The translations under genes were made by a program, and so were the position numbers. This document shows positions 43,469 to 53,515 of a DNA stretch of 64,000 nucleotides, piece after piece. The stretch spans positions 540,768 to 604,767 of the forward strand of contig NZ_MDGT01000002.1 of NCBI RefSeq assembly GCF_001870515.1. The letters run 5' to 3'. This DNA is from Idiomarina sp. MD25a. Its GTDB lineage: Bacteria > Pseudomonadota > Gammaproteobacteria > Enterobacterales > Alteromonadaceae. The notes beneath the pieces were generated by a model, which saw only the letters and a program-made list of their open reading frames with translations, was not told the DNA's origin and made no database searches. Numbering within the stretch: the first letter of the stretch is position 1; each line of letters starts with the position of its first letter.

Positions 43469-44131
43469 TCAACCTTGTAGCAACGCTTTGATTACGACTA
43501 AAAGCGACCATAGGCCGTAGATTAGCATCATTATGCCTAAGGCTGTTCTAACCCCCTGGCTTCTAAATAATTGAGCAACATGCTGACTAATTAGCCCAAG
43601 ACCGACCATCGCGGGAAATGTGCCTAAAGCAAATAAAGCCATATATCCAGCACCACTGACGGCACCACCCGAGACCGCAGCGTAACTTAGAGCACTGTAA
43701 ACTAGACCGCAAGGCAGCCAGCCCCAGAACATCCCCGCAAGATAGGCGGGTATCAGCCCCTGCTGACCACGCAGTTTAACGGCCAACGGTTGTAGTTTGC
43801 GCCACAAGGGACGTCCCAATGATTCGAGTTTAACCAGCAACGGCCACCATCCAGTCAAGTATAAGCCGAGCAATATCATCATAATGGCGGCAAAAACCCG
43901 AAGGATAGGGGTGGTGTAGGGCGTGTCGGGCGCGAGTAGTGCCACTGCACCGCCCATAATAGCCCCTAACAAGGCATAAGATGTCAGTCGACCGAAGTTA
44001 TAGACTAATACTGTGAGACGGTTTTGATTTACACCCATTGCCGCTGCTAAGCCGCCACACATCGCAAGACAATGTCCGGCCCCGGCAAGCCCCATTAAAA
44101 GCGGTGTAAACCAATTAATTTGATCGGTCAT
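43469..44131 (-). CDS. TauE/SafE-like membrane protein of the cbb3 oxidase cluster
   Basis: 220 residues from the ATG at 44131, overlapping ccoS by 17 bases. About six membrane segments are seen. GAGHCLAMCGGLAAA (about residues 17-31) and GWLPCGLVYSAL are conserved cysteine-bearing motifs of this family, which is regularly linked to ccoS/ccoI. The cysteines suggest a role in copper or thiol handling for oxidase assembly, but this is inferred from context. It is the last gene of the cco assembly unit. Confidence 0.85.
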   Translation of the reverse strand: MTDQINWFTPLLMGLAGAGHCLAMCGGLAAAMGVNQNRLTVLVYNFGRLTSYALLGAIMGGAVALLAPDTPYTTPILRVFAAIMMILLGLYLTGWWPLLVKLESLGRPLWRKLQPLAVKLRGQQGLIPAYLAGMFWGWLPCGLVYSALSYAAVSGGAVSGAGYMALFALGTFPAMVGLGLISQHVAQLFRSQGVRTALGIMMLIYGLWSLLVVIKALLQG

Positions 44132-44297
44132 GAGTCGATTTTGTTTGCTCTTTTTCGTCGTCGTCATCCATCAGAATATTCATTCCCTGACGTTCTATAT
44201 CCTCGAATTGATTTGAGCGAACTGCCCAAAAAAAGACAACGACAGCTAAGATGACGAATAAAATGGCGACCGGTATTAATGCGTAAATTACACTCAT
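44115..44297 (-). CDS. ccoS: cbb3-type cytochrome oxidase assembly protein CcoS
   Basis: 60 residues: one membrane segment near the N-terminus (MSVIYALIPVAILFVILAVV) followed by FFWAVRSNQFEDIERQGMN, the CcoS signature, and an acidic tail. It is needed for haem and copper insertion in CcoN. It overlaps ccoI by 4 bases and the next gene by 17. Confidence 0.95.
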   Translation of the reverse strand: MSVIYALIPVAILFVILAVVVFFWAVRSNQFEDIERQGMNILMDDDDEKEQTKSTHDRSN

Positions 44298-46693
44298 AAA
44301 CGATACAACCTCAATGAATTAGCTACAACGACCAAGGAGCTCAACGACATGCCTAAAGCGGCGGCCCAAGGTGCAACTAGCCCAAGCGCTGCAATAGGAA
44401 GAATCGACAGATTATACCCGGCAGCCCAAATAAAATTCTCGCGCATAATGACTCGGGTTTTACGCGCTGTTTCGATAACGTCCAATACGCGTGCGAGTTG
44501 GTCATTCAGCAACACCACGTCGGCTGCCGTCTGCGCCATATCGGAGGCATGCGCGAACGTCATGGAGAGATCGGCTTGCGCTAAAACTGGGCTATCATTA
44601 ATGCCGTCGCCGATCATCCAAACCGTACGCCGTTGTTGCTGTAGGTGTTTGATGGTGTCGACCTTGTCGGCAGGCGACTGTTCACTCAATACCTCATCAA
44701 CACCTAGCACTTGAGCTAACTTTTGCGCGCGAGCTTCACTGTCACCCGTTAACATGATAGTGCGGATGCCTTGTTGTTTTAACGCAGAAATGACCTGATG
44801 GCTATCCTCACGTACTTGATCATCAACTTGGAATTCTGCCAACACAGCTTGACGCGATGCTAAAATAACATTGCTGTGCGGCTTCGCTCGCCAATTCGGA
44901 TGCCAAGTCTGAATAAATTCAACGCGTCCTAATCGGTACTCTGTGCCCTGAATGACGGCCGCGATACCTTGACCTGGATGGTTACTGATCTCATCTGGTT
45001 GTCTCGGCTGTTCGCTTAAATGAGCCAACGCTGCGGCGATAGGATGCTCAGAGCGTTGCTCTAAACCGCTCACAATGGCGTTAGTTTCGTCGACATCGCT
45101 GAAATCTTCGCGTGAAATAAGTTTAAACTGCCCGAAGGTCAACGTACCTGTTTTATCAAATACCACGGTGTCGAGTTGTTTGACACTTTCAAGTAGCTGC
45201 GCGCCTTTAACAAGCACGTTCATGCGGTTAAGTCGATGTACAGCCCCCGTAATCGATGTAGGTGCAGCCAATGACAGGGCGCATGGGCAGGTGGCTACCA
45301 GGACTGCCAAGGTCACCCAGAGGGCATGCTCTGGGTCAATCCATGACCAGACTAAAAATGTACCAGCAGCAATAACCAGTAACGTCATGACAAAATACTG
45401 CGCGATATGATCAATCGCTTTCTGTACTTTGGGTTTGTCGGCTAAAGCGGCATCTTGCATAGCAACGATACCAGCCAGCACGGTTTGTTGTGCAGTGGCT
45501 GTAACTTTAATTCTAAGGGTCGCGCTTTGATTAACCGCACCTGCAACAATGCCGTCACCGGTTGCTTTGGTGACTGGCCGACTTTCTCCTGTTAGCAAGC
45601 TTTCATCGACAGCGGCCTTATCACTTAATAGTATGCCGTCAGCTGGAATAGTCTCGCCCGGTTTGACGACAATGATGTCATTCACCTTAAGCTGTTTGGC
45701 TGCAATATCTTCTAAGCCATCCTCATACTCACGGTGTGCCAAGTTGGGCATATAGGTCAGTCGGTTGGTGGAAAATTTGAGAGCCTTCTCTTTGGCTAGC
45801 AACTCTAAAAAGCGACCCGTCAGCAAAAAGAAGGTAAACATCGAAATGGATTCAAAGTAGACTTCACCACGTCCGATGATGACTGCATATACGCTCGCAA
45901 TGTACGCTCCGATAAGCGCGATGCTGACCGGAACGTCCATGTTAACGCTACCGGCCTGAATACTTTTAAGGGCGCTTTTATAAAAGGGCTGGCCACTGTA
46001 TAAGATCACGGGCGTTGCAAACACTAAACTGACAACCCACAAATAGTGTTGCGTTGTTGGATCAAGATCAGAGACCACGCCAAAGTAAAGTGCAAATGCA
46101 ATCATCATCACTTGCATGGTGGCTAAGCCAGCCACTCCCAAGCGCTTAATAAATCCTTTGCGGCGGGCGTTGATGTTGGCTTCTATTTGGTTCTGCTGAA
46201 AGGGCAATGCTTGATAACCGATACGGGCGAGGCGGGCAATGATGTCGCTTAACTTAACGGCTTGACTGTCCCACTCGATGTGAAGACGTTGGTTACTGAC
46301 GTTGACTACCGACTTAATCATTCCTGGAGTCTTTGCAAGTTCTCGTTCGATGAGCCATGCGCACGCACCACAAGTGATATTATTTACGGTAAGCGTAGTT
46401 TGTTTACTGCTGTTGCCAAGACTTCTAACAAAGTCTGACTGAACGTCGGGGTTATCATAAACATCGAGCTCTTTAAGCTGCTCGGGTAATAACGGTGTTT
46501 GCTGAGGTTTATCTAAATCACGGTGCTTATAATACGCTGTTAAACCATGTTCAATGATGGTTTCAGCCACTGCTTGGCAACCTGCACAGCATACCGCTTT
46601 GTCCTCGCCTTGAAATGCAACCGATAGCTCAATGCCATGAGGGATCGGTTGCAAGCAGTGAAAGCAAATACCGTCTTCAACTTCAGACGCCAT
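44294..46693 (-). CDS. ccoI: Copper-transporting P-type ATPase CcoI
   Basis: 799 residues. The N-terminus has a cysteine-rich CFHC...CCAGC region, then a heavy-metal-associated domain with ITCGACAWL. Eight membrane segments follow, with CPC in TCPCALSL. The cytoplasmic loops have TGES, the phosphorylation site DKTGTLT, and GDGINDSP. CcoI exports copper for the binuclear centre of the cbb3 oxidase. It overlaps ccoH by 11 bases and ccoS by 4. Confidence 0.96.
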   Translation of the reverse strand: MASEVEDGICFHCLQPIPHGIELSVAFQGEDKAVCCAGCQAVAETIIEHGLTAYYKHRDLDKPQQTPLLPEQLKELDVYDNPDVQSDFVRSLGNSSKQTTLTVNNITCGACAWLIERELAKTPGMIKSVVNVSNQRLHIEWDSQAVKLSDIIARLARIGYQALPFQQNQIEANINARRKGFIKRLGVAGLATMQVMMIAFALYFGVVSDLDPTTQHYLWVVSLVFATPVILYSGQPFYKSALKSIQAGSVNMDVPVSIALIGAYIASVYAVIIGRGEVYFESISMFTFFLLTGRFLELLAKEKALKFSTNRLTYMPNLAHREYEDGLEDIAAKQLKVNDIIVVKPGETIPADGILLSDKAAVDESLLTGESRPVTKATGDGIVAGAVNQSATLRIKVTATAQQTVLAGIVAMQDAALADKPKVQKAIDHIAQYFVMTLLVIAAGTFLVWSWIDPEHALWVTLAVLVATCPCALSLAAPTSITGAVHRLNRMNVLVKGAQLLESVKQLDTVVFDKTGTLTFGQFKLISREDFSDVDETNAIVSGLEQRSEHPIAAALAHLSEQPRQPDEISNHPGQGIAAVIQGTEYRLGRVEFIQTWHPNWRAKPHSNVILASRQAVLAEFQVDDQVREDSHQVISALKQQGIRTIMLTGDSEARAQKLAQVLGVDEVLSEQSPADKVDTIKHLQQQRRTVWMIGDGINDSPVLAQADLSMTFAHASDMAQTAADVVLLNDQLARVLDVIETARKTRVIMRENFIWAAGYNLSILPIAALGLVAPWAAALGMSLSSLVVVANSLRLYRL

Positions 46694-47180
46694 AGAGGTT
46701 GGGCTCCAACAACGTGGCTTTTTCTAAAGGAAAATAAAACTGTTCGCTGACTTTCCAATCAGCACTGTGTGGTGTCACAGTGATGGTGTATTTACCCGAG
46801 ATGTCGGCAGGTATGTCGGTTCGATAGACGCCATCGGCTCCGACCGTCACTTGGCGCTGGAAATCGTTCGCAGCTTGAGTCGCATGCACAAACTTAATCG
46901 TCAGCGCTGTTAATTCTTTTGGCTGACCCGATGCGTATTGAATGGTGAACTTTCCGTCATGTGCTGTCACATTAAATGAGATACCTAATTGCTTGGCTTT
47001 CTCAACATGCTCGATGACCGCATTAATGGTTTTGCCGCGCTTATAGTAGTCATCAACTACCATTGAAAAACCACCTTGGGATGCAGAGAGATAAATAATC
47101 GTCGCACACACGCACATAACAGTGACGGGTAGGGCGATTAGAAACCAAGGCCAGAACTGCTTATACCAGGGTTTCTGCAT
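46683..47180 (-). CDS. ccoH: Assembly protein CcoH (FixH family)
   Basis: 165 residues. One membrane segment (about residues 12-32) is followed by a periplasmic FixH domain with DDYYKRGKTIN, the conserved family motif. FixH/CcoH supports assembly of the cbb3 oxidase. It lies downstream of ccoP across a hairpin and overlaps ccoI. ccoG, often found before it, is absent. Confidence 0.93.
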   Translation of the reverse strand: MQKPWYKQFWPWFLIALPVTVMCVCATIIYLSASQGGFSMVVDDYYKRGKTINAVIEHVEKAKQLGISFNVTAHDGKFTIQYASGQPKELTALTIKFVHATQAANDFQRQVTVGADGVYRTDIPADISGKYTITVTPHSADWKVSEQFYFPLEKATLLEPNLYGV

Positions 47181-47199
47181 AATAATGATCCTCTTTTAC

Positions 47200-47222
47200 A
47201 AAAAACCCCGCCGTAGCGGGGC
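47200..47222 (-). terminator. Terminator between ccoP and ccoH
   Basis: On the minus strand a GC-rich stem (CCCCGC 47206-47211 pairing with GCGGGG 47216-47221) is followed by a run of six T. It lies 17 bases after ccoP and can limit read-through from the structural genes into the assembly genes. Confidence 0.88.
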
Positions 47223-47238
47223 TTTAAACCAGATTTAC

Positions 47239-48192
47239 TTACTCGTCGTGAGACAAGCTGTAAATGTACGCTGAGACTACGTGTATTTTATCCTCTCCGA
47301 GAATATCTTTCCACGCTGGCATCACGCCATTACGTCCGTAGTGTAAAGTTTCTTCGATAGTCGCAATAGAACCACCGTATAACCAAACGTTGTCGGTCAA
47401 ATTCGGCGCACCTAACTGCTGGTTACCCTTACCATTTGGACCATGACATGCTGAACATACTGCAAAGTTCTTTTTACCTGCAGCGACAAGCTCAGGGTCA
47501 CGCTCACGGCCGCTTAGGCTCGCAACATAGTTTGCCAGTTCAGTAATCTCTTGGTCACTGAACTGTTCACCCCATGCAGGCATGTTGCCTTGACGGCCGT
47601 TAAGCAAGGTAGTCTTGATGTCGTGCGGAGTACCGCCATATAACCAGTCATCATCAGTCAGGTTAGGGAAGCCACGTCCGCCCATTGCGTTAGAACCGTG
47701 ACACTGCGAGCAGTTTTGCAGGAACAAACGTTGACCAACCTCTAGCGCGTCTTCATTTTTGATTAGCTCTGGGATTGGCGTTTTCGCATAGGCTTCGAAA
47801 ATTGGACCAAACTCTTCCTCTGCGTCACGCACTTCGCGGTCGTACTGCACAATAGAACCGTCATTTTGTGACGCTTTCATGGCTGCGCGCGACTCCGCGA
47901 GTGACTGTACATCTTGGTTCGAGCTCTTCCAGCCTAGTAAACCGTCGAATTTACCGAGACCTGGGTAGAGGGCCAGGTAAACAAAGCCCCAAGCAAAACA
48001 CGCCCAGAACAAGTAGGTCCACCATTTAGGTAGTGGGTTATTGACTTCAACGATGCCATCGAACTCATGGTCCATCTCCTGGCCTTCATCGATGTCCGTA
48101 TAGTTTTTCATGTTCCAACGCAATAGCCAGATGAGGACAAACAACAACCCCAACGTTAGAACAATGATCCATGCACTCCAGAAGTTACTCAT
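47239..48192 (-). CDS. ccoP: cbb3-type cytochrome c oxidase subunit III
   Basis: 317 residues from the ATG at 48192, which overlaps the end of ccoQ by 8 bases; a longer frame would add a basic stretch that is not family-like. Two N-terminal membrane segments precede two cytochrome c domains with the haem motifs CSQCH and CSACH. CcoP passes electrons to CcoO and CcoN. It ends just before a terminator. Confidence 0.96.
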   Translation of the reverse strand: MSNFWSAWIIVLTLGLLFVLIWLLRWNMKNYTDIDEGQEMDHEFDGIVEVNNPLPKWWTYLFWACFAWGFVYLALYPGLGKFDGLLGWKSSNQDVQSLAESRAAMKASQNDGSIVQYDREVRDAEEEFGPIFEAYAKTPIPELIKNEDALEVGQRLFLQNCSQCHGSNAMGGRGFPNLTDDDWLYGGTPHDIKTTLLNGRQGNMPAWGEQFSDQEITELANYVASLSGRERDPELVAAGKKNFAVCSACHGPNGKGNQQLGAPNLTDNVWLYGGSIATIEETLHYGRNGVMPAWKDILGEDKIHVVSAYIYSLSHDE

Positions 48193-48391
48193 CTTTCTTG
48201 GACTCCGGTTTCTCGCTATTTTCGTTAGATGAGGACTCCGACTCATTCTCGTCAAAGATTGAGTTCGCTGCCTCATCAAATTGTTTGTTGGCGCGGCGGC
48301 TCAGGTAAACCCAAAGTACAATGGCAATAAAAATTACCAAAATCACGATGGAGAAGAGTCCCCGCCAAGTGCCGTAATCTTCGTAACTCAT
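48185..48391 (-). CDS. ccoQ: cbb3-type oxidase subunit CcoQ (FixQ)
   Basis: 68 residues: one membrane segment (about residues 12-30) with the [17 protein letters not shown] motif after it and a serine- and glutamate-rich tail. CcoQ stabilises the complex. Both ends overlap neighbours (4 bases with ccoO, 8 with ccoP). Confidence 0.94.
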   Translation of the reverse strand: MSYEDYGTWRGLFSIVILVIFIAIVLWVYLSRRANKQFDEAANSIFDENESESSSNENSEKPESKKDE

Positions 48392-49011
48392 TCGTTATCC
48401 GCGCGTTTCAGAGCGGTCCCGAGTGATTGAAGATAGGCAATAAGCGCTTGCATCTCAGTCTTACCTTGAACAGCTTCTTTTGCGCCAGCGATATCTTCAT
48501 CCGTATAAGGAACGCCTAATGTACGAAGTGCTTCCATTTTCTTAGCTGTGTAGGCACCATCTAATGTGTTTTCAGCTAACCAAGGGAAGGCAGGCATATT
48601 TGACTCAGGCACAACGTTACGTGGATTCATCAAGTGCACATAGTGCCAATCATCACTGTAACGACCACCTACACGAGCCAAGTCAGGTCCAGTACGCTTT
48701 GAGCCCCACAAGAAAGGGTGGTCCCAAACACTTTCACCTGCCAGTGAATAGTGACCGTAACGTTCGGTTTCTGCACGGAACGGACGAATCATCTGGCTGT
48801 GACAGTTAGAGCAACCTTCACGCATGTAAATATCGCGACCCTCTAACTGAAGTGCGGTGTATGGTTTCAAACCTTTAACCGGCTCTTGAACTTGGCTTTG
48901 GAATAACAGTGGGGTGATCTCTACAAGACCACCAATCGACACTGCGATAATCATCAAAACAGACAACCAGCCAAGGTTCTTTTCTACAAACTCATGTTTT
49001 ACACGACTCAT
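48388..49011 (-). CDS. ccoO: cbb3-type cytochrome c oxidase subunit II
   Basis: 207 residues. An N-terminal membrane anchor is followed by a mono-haem cytochrome c domain with [12 protein letters not shown]. Conserved [16 protein letters not shown] sequence ([18 protein letters not shown]) and [11 protein letters not shown] are family hallmarks. It transfers electrons to the catalytic subunit. It lies 11 bases after ccoN. Confidence 0.97.
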   Translation of the reverse strand: MSRVKHEFVEKNLGWLSVLMIIAVSIGGLVEITPLLFQSQVQEPVKGLKPYTALQLEGRDIYMREGCSNCHSQMIRPFRAETERYGHYSLAGESVWDHPFLWGSKRTGPDLARVGGRYSDDWHYVHLMNPRNVVPESNMPAFPWLAENTLDGAYTAKKMEALRTLGVPYTDEDIAGAKEAVQGKTEMQALIAYLQSLGTALKRADNE

Positions 49012-49022
49012 TGTTATCTCCC

Positions 49023-50459
49023 TTAGGCTGTTTGTACGACGTTACCTGCGGCAGTCTCGCGACGACCTGCACGGATGGTTTGATAACAGTTGTAAGCCAT
49101 TAGCAGCATACCTGTGATAATAAACAAACCACCGATAAAGCGGCCCGTCCAGAACGGGTATGAAGCCTGCACACTTTCAACAAAGCTATAGGTCAAGGTG
49201 CCGTCAGCGTTAGTTGCACGCCACATCAAGCCTTGCATTACACCTGAAATCCACATGGAAACGATGTAGAAAACTACGCCGATCGTGTGTAGCCAGAAGT
49301 GCACGTTGACCAGCTTGATGCTGTGAATTTGCTTCTGGTTAAACAGACGCGGCACGAGGAAGTACATTGAACCGATAGTAATCATCGCAACCCAACCCAA
49401 GGCACCTGAGTGAACGTGACCAATGGTCCAGTCCGTGTAGTGCGAAAGGGCGTTTACGGACTTGATCGCCATCATTGGGCCTTCGAAAGTCGACATACCG
49501 TAGAACGACAGCGAAACAATCAAGAAGCGCAAGATTGGATCCGTACGCAGTTTATGCCATGCGCCAGACAGAGTCATAATACCGTTGATCATGCCGCCCC
49601 AAGAAGGTACGAACAAGATAACAGACATCACCATACCCACTGACTGAGTCCAATCTGGAAGCGCAGTGTAGTGAAGGTGGTGAGGGCCTGCCCAAATATA
49701 AAGTGAGATAAGGGCCCAGAAGTGAACGACCGATAAGCGGTACGAGTAAACAGGGCGCTCAGCTTGTTTAGGTACGAAGTAATACATCATACCCAAGAAG
49801 CCTGCTGTGAGCAGGAAGCCTACCGCATTGTGTCCATACCACCACTGAATCATGGCATCGACCGCACCCGAGTAGATTGAGTACGACTTAACGAAATTGA
49901 CCGGAATCGCCATGCTATTAACAATATGCAGCATCGCAATAACCACGATAAAGCCACCGTAGAACCAGTTTGCAACATAGATGTGCGAGGTTTTACGAAT
50001 CGCCAACGTGCCGAAGAATACGATTGCGTAAGCAATCCATACTACAGCAATCAGGATATCGATTGGCCACTCAAGCTCAGCATACTCTTTTGTAGTGCTC
50101 AAGCCCATTGGCAAGGTGATCACGGCCGCCACAATAACGGCTTGCCATCCCCAGAACGTGAACGTTGCTAAGCGGTCCGAGAACAGCTTGGTTTTACATG
50201 TCTTTTGAACAACGTAGTAAGAGGTAGCAAACAATGCACTGGTACCAAAAGCAAAGATAACGGCATTGGTGTGAAGTGGACGGAGACGCGAGTAGGTGAG
50301 CCAAGGCGTATTAAAGTTCAGCTCAGGCCACACAAGTTGTGCAGCAATAAGCACGCCCAAGCCCATGCCGACGATACCCCAAATAATGGTCATGACAGTA
50401 AACTGCCGAACGACCTTCATATTATATTCGATCGGTTGGTTTTGAAGTGTTTCACTCAT
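49023..50459 (-). CDS. ccoN: cbb3-type cytochrome c oxidase subunit I
   Basis: 478 residues with about 12 membrane segments. Haem and copper ligand regions are seen: [45 protein letters not shown] and [16 protein letters not shown]. It reduces oxygen at low concentrations and pumps protons. It is the first gene of ccoNOQP. I could not find a perfect FNR box in the 153-base gap upstream. Confidence 0.98.
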   Translation of the reverse strand: MSETLQNQPIEYNMKVVRQFTVMTIIWGIVGMGLGVLIAAQLVWPELNFNTPWLTYSRLRPLHTNAVIFAFGTSALFATSYYVVQKTCKTKLFSDRLATFTFWGWQAVIVAAVITLPMGLSTTKEYAELEWPIDILIAVVWIAYAIVFFGTLAIRKTSHIYVANWFYGGFIVVIAMLHIVNSMAIPVNFVKSYSIYSGAVDAMIQWWYGHNAVGFLLTAGFLGMMYYFVPKQAERPVYSYRLSVVHFWALISLYIWAGPHHLHYTALPDWTQSVGMVMSVILFVPSWGGMINGIMTLSGAWHKLRTDPILRFLIVSLSFYGMSTFEGPMMAIKSVNALSHYTDWTIGHVHSGALGWVAMITIGSMYFLVPRLFNQKQIHSIKLVNVHFWLHTIGVVFYIVSMWISGVMQGLMWRATNADGTLTYSFVESVQASYPFWTGRFIGGLFIITGMLLMAYNCYQTIRAGRRETAAGNVVQTA

Positions 50460-50612
50460 CTTGATATTCCGCGGTGATTGAGTTCAGGAAAAAGACGACT
50501 TTTACCCGCTTACTTATAAAAGTCAGCTCCCTTGTAAAAGTGCCAATAGTTTACACCTTACGGCTATAAACGTACAGAGGACATATTAACAATATCCCCA
50601 TAAACTAAAAGG

Positions 50613-52253
50613 CTATTTTATTCGAAACCGCCTTATCATTTGACTCAAATCAACGCTGTTTTTAATCAGCGAATCGGACACTTGTTTAACCTGTTCACTG
50701 GCGTCTTTTGTATCGTAAGTCAGTGAGCTGATAGAGGTGATATTCTCGCTAATGTCTTGCGTCACACGGCTCTGCTCATCGGTCGCCGAGGCAATTTGTA
50801 CATTCATACCTGAAATATTTGCAACGGCTTCTTGGATTTGGCTTATCGCTTGCTCGGCTTCAATCGTCTCGCTGCGAGTTTGCTCAGAGTCTGACTCTGC
50901 TTCGCGTATAATATTCGTTACATCAGTAATGGCGCGCTGGATATTATCCACAATTCCACCGATTTCATCAGTCGATTTTTGCGTCTTGGTTGCTAACTGT
51001 CTTACCTCGTCAGCAACCACAGCAAAACCTCGTCCAGCTTCACCCGCACGCGCCGCTTCAATGGCCGCGTTAAGTGCGAGCAAGTTGGTTTGCTCTGCGA
51101 TGGCGATAATGACGTTTAGAATATCGCCAATTTCTTTTGAACCTTCGGTCAGGGTCTTGGCATGCTGATTGGCTTGATTCAAGCGCTGAGTAAGGGTATC
51201 GATATTTTTAACTGCACTCCGCACGGTTGTAGCTGAGCGACCTGATTGCTCGTCGGCAACATTGGCAGACTCTGCTGCTTCACGTGCATGTTGCGCCACT
51301 TCTCCCGCGGATGATGTGAGCTCATTAACTGCTGTTGCTACGGCCTCTGTTTGTTGATTTAACCGTGTAGTCTGTGAGGCGCTTGTTTCGCACAGCGCGG
51401 CGAGTTGCTCAGCAGCCGCTTGTTCAGCGTCAACCGAATCTTGCACGTTGGTCACTAGCTGTTGGATTTTATGAACAAAGGTATTGAATGACTCAGCTAC
51501 TCGCGTCAATTCGTCGTTACCCTCGGTTTCAAGTCGTTTGGTGAGATCACCATCGCCCTCAGAAATGTTTTCCATCGCGTGATTAATGGTTTTGAGAGGA
51601 CGCACGATGCTGCGAATAATTAATACAAAGAGAATCAATAGGGGGACTGATAGAAAGACCGCCAGTAGCGCTAATTTAAAAAACTGAGCCCAGAGCAAAT
51701 CAGCAATATTATCGACGTATTGTCCGGTACCGATGATTAAGTTCCATGGCTGAAACACTTGCACTCGACTGATCTTATCAACCAAATTATCTTTATCGGC
51801 ACCTTTTTGCCAAATATACTCAACTGTTGCGCGGTCTTGATTTTTTACCCCATCCACCATCTGTTGAAATAGCCGCGTACCATTGGGATCTTTGTAATCA
51901 AGTACATTTGTATCAACAAGTTGCTTAGCAAACGGATGTTGCACCATGTTACCGCTACGGTCGATAGTGAAAATATATTCTTGTCCCTCGTAGCGGATTT
52001 CATCAAGACGGGCAAACGCGCGTTGTTTGGCTTCAACTTCAGACAGTTCACCTTGTTTTTGAAGACGATGATAATAGCTAACGACACTTACCGCGGAGTC
52101 TAATACGGCATCCAGTTTATTTTTTTCCTCATCAATAAACACACCACGCAGAATAAACATCATAAAGGCAACCATCAGCGCGGTACCTATTGCTGCGATG
52201 CCGAGTAGGGCAATGAGTCGTTGAACGATCGAGTAGCGATTGAGTATAGCCAT
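50613..52253 (-). CDS. Methyl-accepting chemotaxis protein with a Cache-type sensor
   Basis: 546 residues. Order: a membrane segment (about residues 12-35), a periplasmic single-Cache domain ([26 protein letters not shown]), a second membrane segment (about 190-215), HAMP, and a long cytoplasmic signalling domain with the conserved hairpin tip [19 protein letters not shown]. It senses an unknown small molecule and signals to CheA. It lies alone; no other chemotaxis gene is near. Confidence 0.95.
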   Translation of the reverse strand: MAILNRYSIVQRLIALLGIAAIGTALMVAFMMFILRGVFIDEEKNKLDAVLDSAVSVVSYYHRLQKQGELSEVEAKQRAFARLDEIRYEGQEYIFTIDRSGNMVQHPFAKQLVDTNVLDYKDPNGTRLFQQMVDGVKNQDRATVEYIWQKGADKDNLVDKISRVQVFQPWNLIIGTGQYVDNIADLLWAQFFKLALLAVFLSVPLLILFVLIIRSIVRPLKTINHAMENISEGDGDLTKRLETEGNDELTRVAESFNTFVHKIQQLVTNVQDSVDAEQAAAEQLAALCETSASQTTRLNQQTEAVATAVNELTSSAGEVAQHAREAAESANVADEQSGRSATTVRSAVKNIDTLTQRLNQANQHAKTLTEGSKEIGDILNVIIAIAEQTNLLALNAAIEAARAGEAGRGFAVVADEVRQLATKTQKSTDEIGGIVDNIQRAITDVTNIIREAESDSEQTRSETIEAEQAISQIQEAVANISGMNVQIASATDEQSRVTQDISENITSISSLTYDTKDASEQVKQVSDSLIKNSVDLSQMIRRFRIK

Positions 52254-52388
52254 GTTTGCTCCAATGCAGATAACGCTTCCTAAATAGGTTTATCGGCAAA
52301 ATTACAGAATATTTACAGTTTTATTTTTAATCGAAATCAAACACGCCGTCGTATTATTCGATGCCCTAATTATTCGAGGAGGCATATT

Positions 52389-52898
52389 ATGTTTCGTAAA
52401 TTCATGTTTGCAGTAGTAGGCGGTGTACTCGCATTTTCATCAACCCAAGCGTTGGCCGATCATCATGGTGGTAAAAAAGAGATGAAAGGTGATTGGGATA
52501 TTGTACAAATTGCATCTAAAGATCCGCAGTTCTCAACCCTAGTCACGGCGATTAAAGAAGCCGGTTTAGTGGGCACGTTGAAAGGTGACGGTCCATTTAC
52601 TGTTTTCGCGCCGACTAATGATGCGTTTGCGGAGCTTCCAGACGGCGCACTTGATGAATTGCTTAAAGACAAAGATAAGTTGCGTGCGGTACTCACTTAT
52701 CACGTAGTGCCTGGCAACATTATGAGCGCAGATATCAAAGGTAAAACCACCGACGTAGAAACTGTCGAAGGGTCTACCCTTGCTGTTGATGCCACTGATG
52801 GCGTAATGATTAATGATGCGATGGTCATTAAAGCGGATATCAAAGCCAAAAACGGCGTGATCCACGTAATTGATGCCGTGTTAATGCCTGGCCAATAA
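52389..52898 (+). CDS. Secreted fasciclin domain protein
   Basis: 169 residues. A signal peptide ends around ALA-DHH (residue 24). One FAS1 domain fills the rest, with FTVFAPTNDAFAELP (H1 motif) and LTYHVVPGNI and GVIHVIDAVLMP (H2 region). FAS1 domains act in adhesion or surface binding. GAGGAGG lies 8 bases before the ATG. A strong terminator follows, so the gene is a single unit. Confidence 0.93.
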   Translation: MFRKFMFAVVGGVLAFSSTQALADHHGGKKEMKGDWDIVQIASKDPQFSTLVTAIKEAGLVGTLKGDGPFTVFAPTNDAFAELPDGALDELLKDKDKLRAVLTYHVVPGNIMSADIKGKTTDVETVEGSTLAVDATDGVMINDAMVIKADIKAKNGVIHVIDAVLMPGQ

Positions 52899-52920
52899 GT
52901 TTAGATTTGACCCCCTAGAA

Positions 52921-52951
52921 AAAAAGCGGCAATGATATTGCCGCTTTTTTT
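52921..52951 (+). terminator. Terminator after the fasciclin gene
   Basis: GCGGCAAT (52926-52933) and ATTGCCGC (52937-52944) with a GAT loop, flanked by A-run and T-run. The A-run extends the stem. It stands 22 bases after the stop codon. Confidence 0.92.
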
Positions 52952-52999
52952 ATGTCCGCTATGCTATGCTCGTTTAATTAAAATGAAAATGAGATAACT

Positions 53000-53515
53000 A
53001 TGCTGAAAGCTGCACACGTATCCCTTCTAATAAGCACCTTACTCTTATCACCTTTAGCTTCGGCAGATGTTGTATCAAGCGATAATACTGGCTTTCATGT
53101 CAAACAAACGCATCGCTATGAAGACGACGCGACAAATGCGTATCGAGTATTTGTCGATGACATAGATAGCTGGTGGCCCGTTGATCACACTTGGTTTGGT
53201 GCCGACGGCACGTTGACGATTGAGCCAATCGCCGGTGGCTGTTTTTGCGAGATAGCAGGGGATAGACAAGCACAACATATGACCATTGCCTATGTCGATC
53301 CCGGCCGTGTACTCCGTCTAACCGGAGGCTTAGGTCCGCTGCAAGGCTTGGGGTTAAACGGTACGATGACGCTAACCTTCAGTGAAAGTGAGTTAACGCT
53401 GGAGTATATCGTGAGCGGATACCCCAGCGTTGATCTTACCCAACTTGCGCCGGTTGTAGACAAGGTCTTGTCGCTACAAATGAGCTCATTTACTGAGTTT
53501 ACTTCGCAAGAATAG
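53000..53515 (+). CDS. Secreted SRPBCC-fold protein
   Basis: 171 residues with a signal peptide cleaved near ASA-DVV (residue 22). The rest has the pattern of START/Bet v1-like (SRPBCC) proteins: WWPVDHTWFG, GGCFCEI, VLRLTGGLGPLQGLGLNGTM. It may bind a hydrophobic ligand in the periplasm. No partner is clear. Its end overlaps the convergent RND gene by 30 bases. Confidence 0.82.
   Translation: MLKAAHVSLLISTLLLSPLASADVVSSDNTGFHVKQTHRYEDDATNAYRVFVDDIDSWWPVDHTWFGADGTLTIEPIAGGCFCEIAGDRQAQHMTIAYVDPGRVLRLTGGLGPLQGLGLNGTMTLTFSESELTLEYIVSGYPSVDLTQLAPVVDKVLSLQMSSFTEFTSQE

Noticed and set aside
48193..48279. Upstream extension of ccoP
   Set aside because: The added residues are basic and out of family; they are an out-of-frame read of ccoQ.
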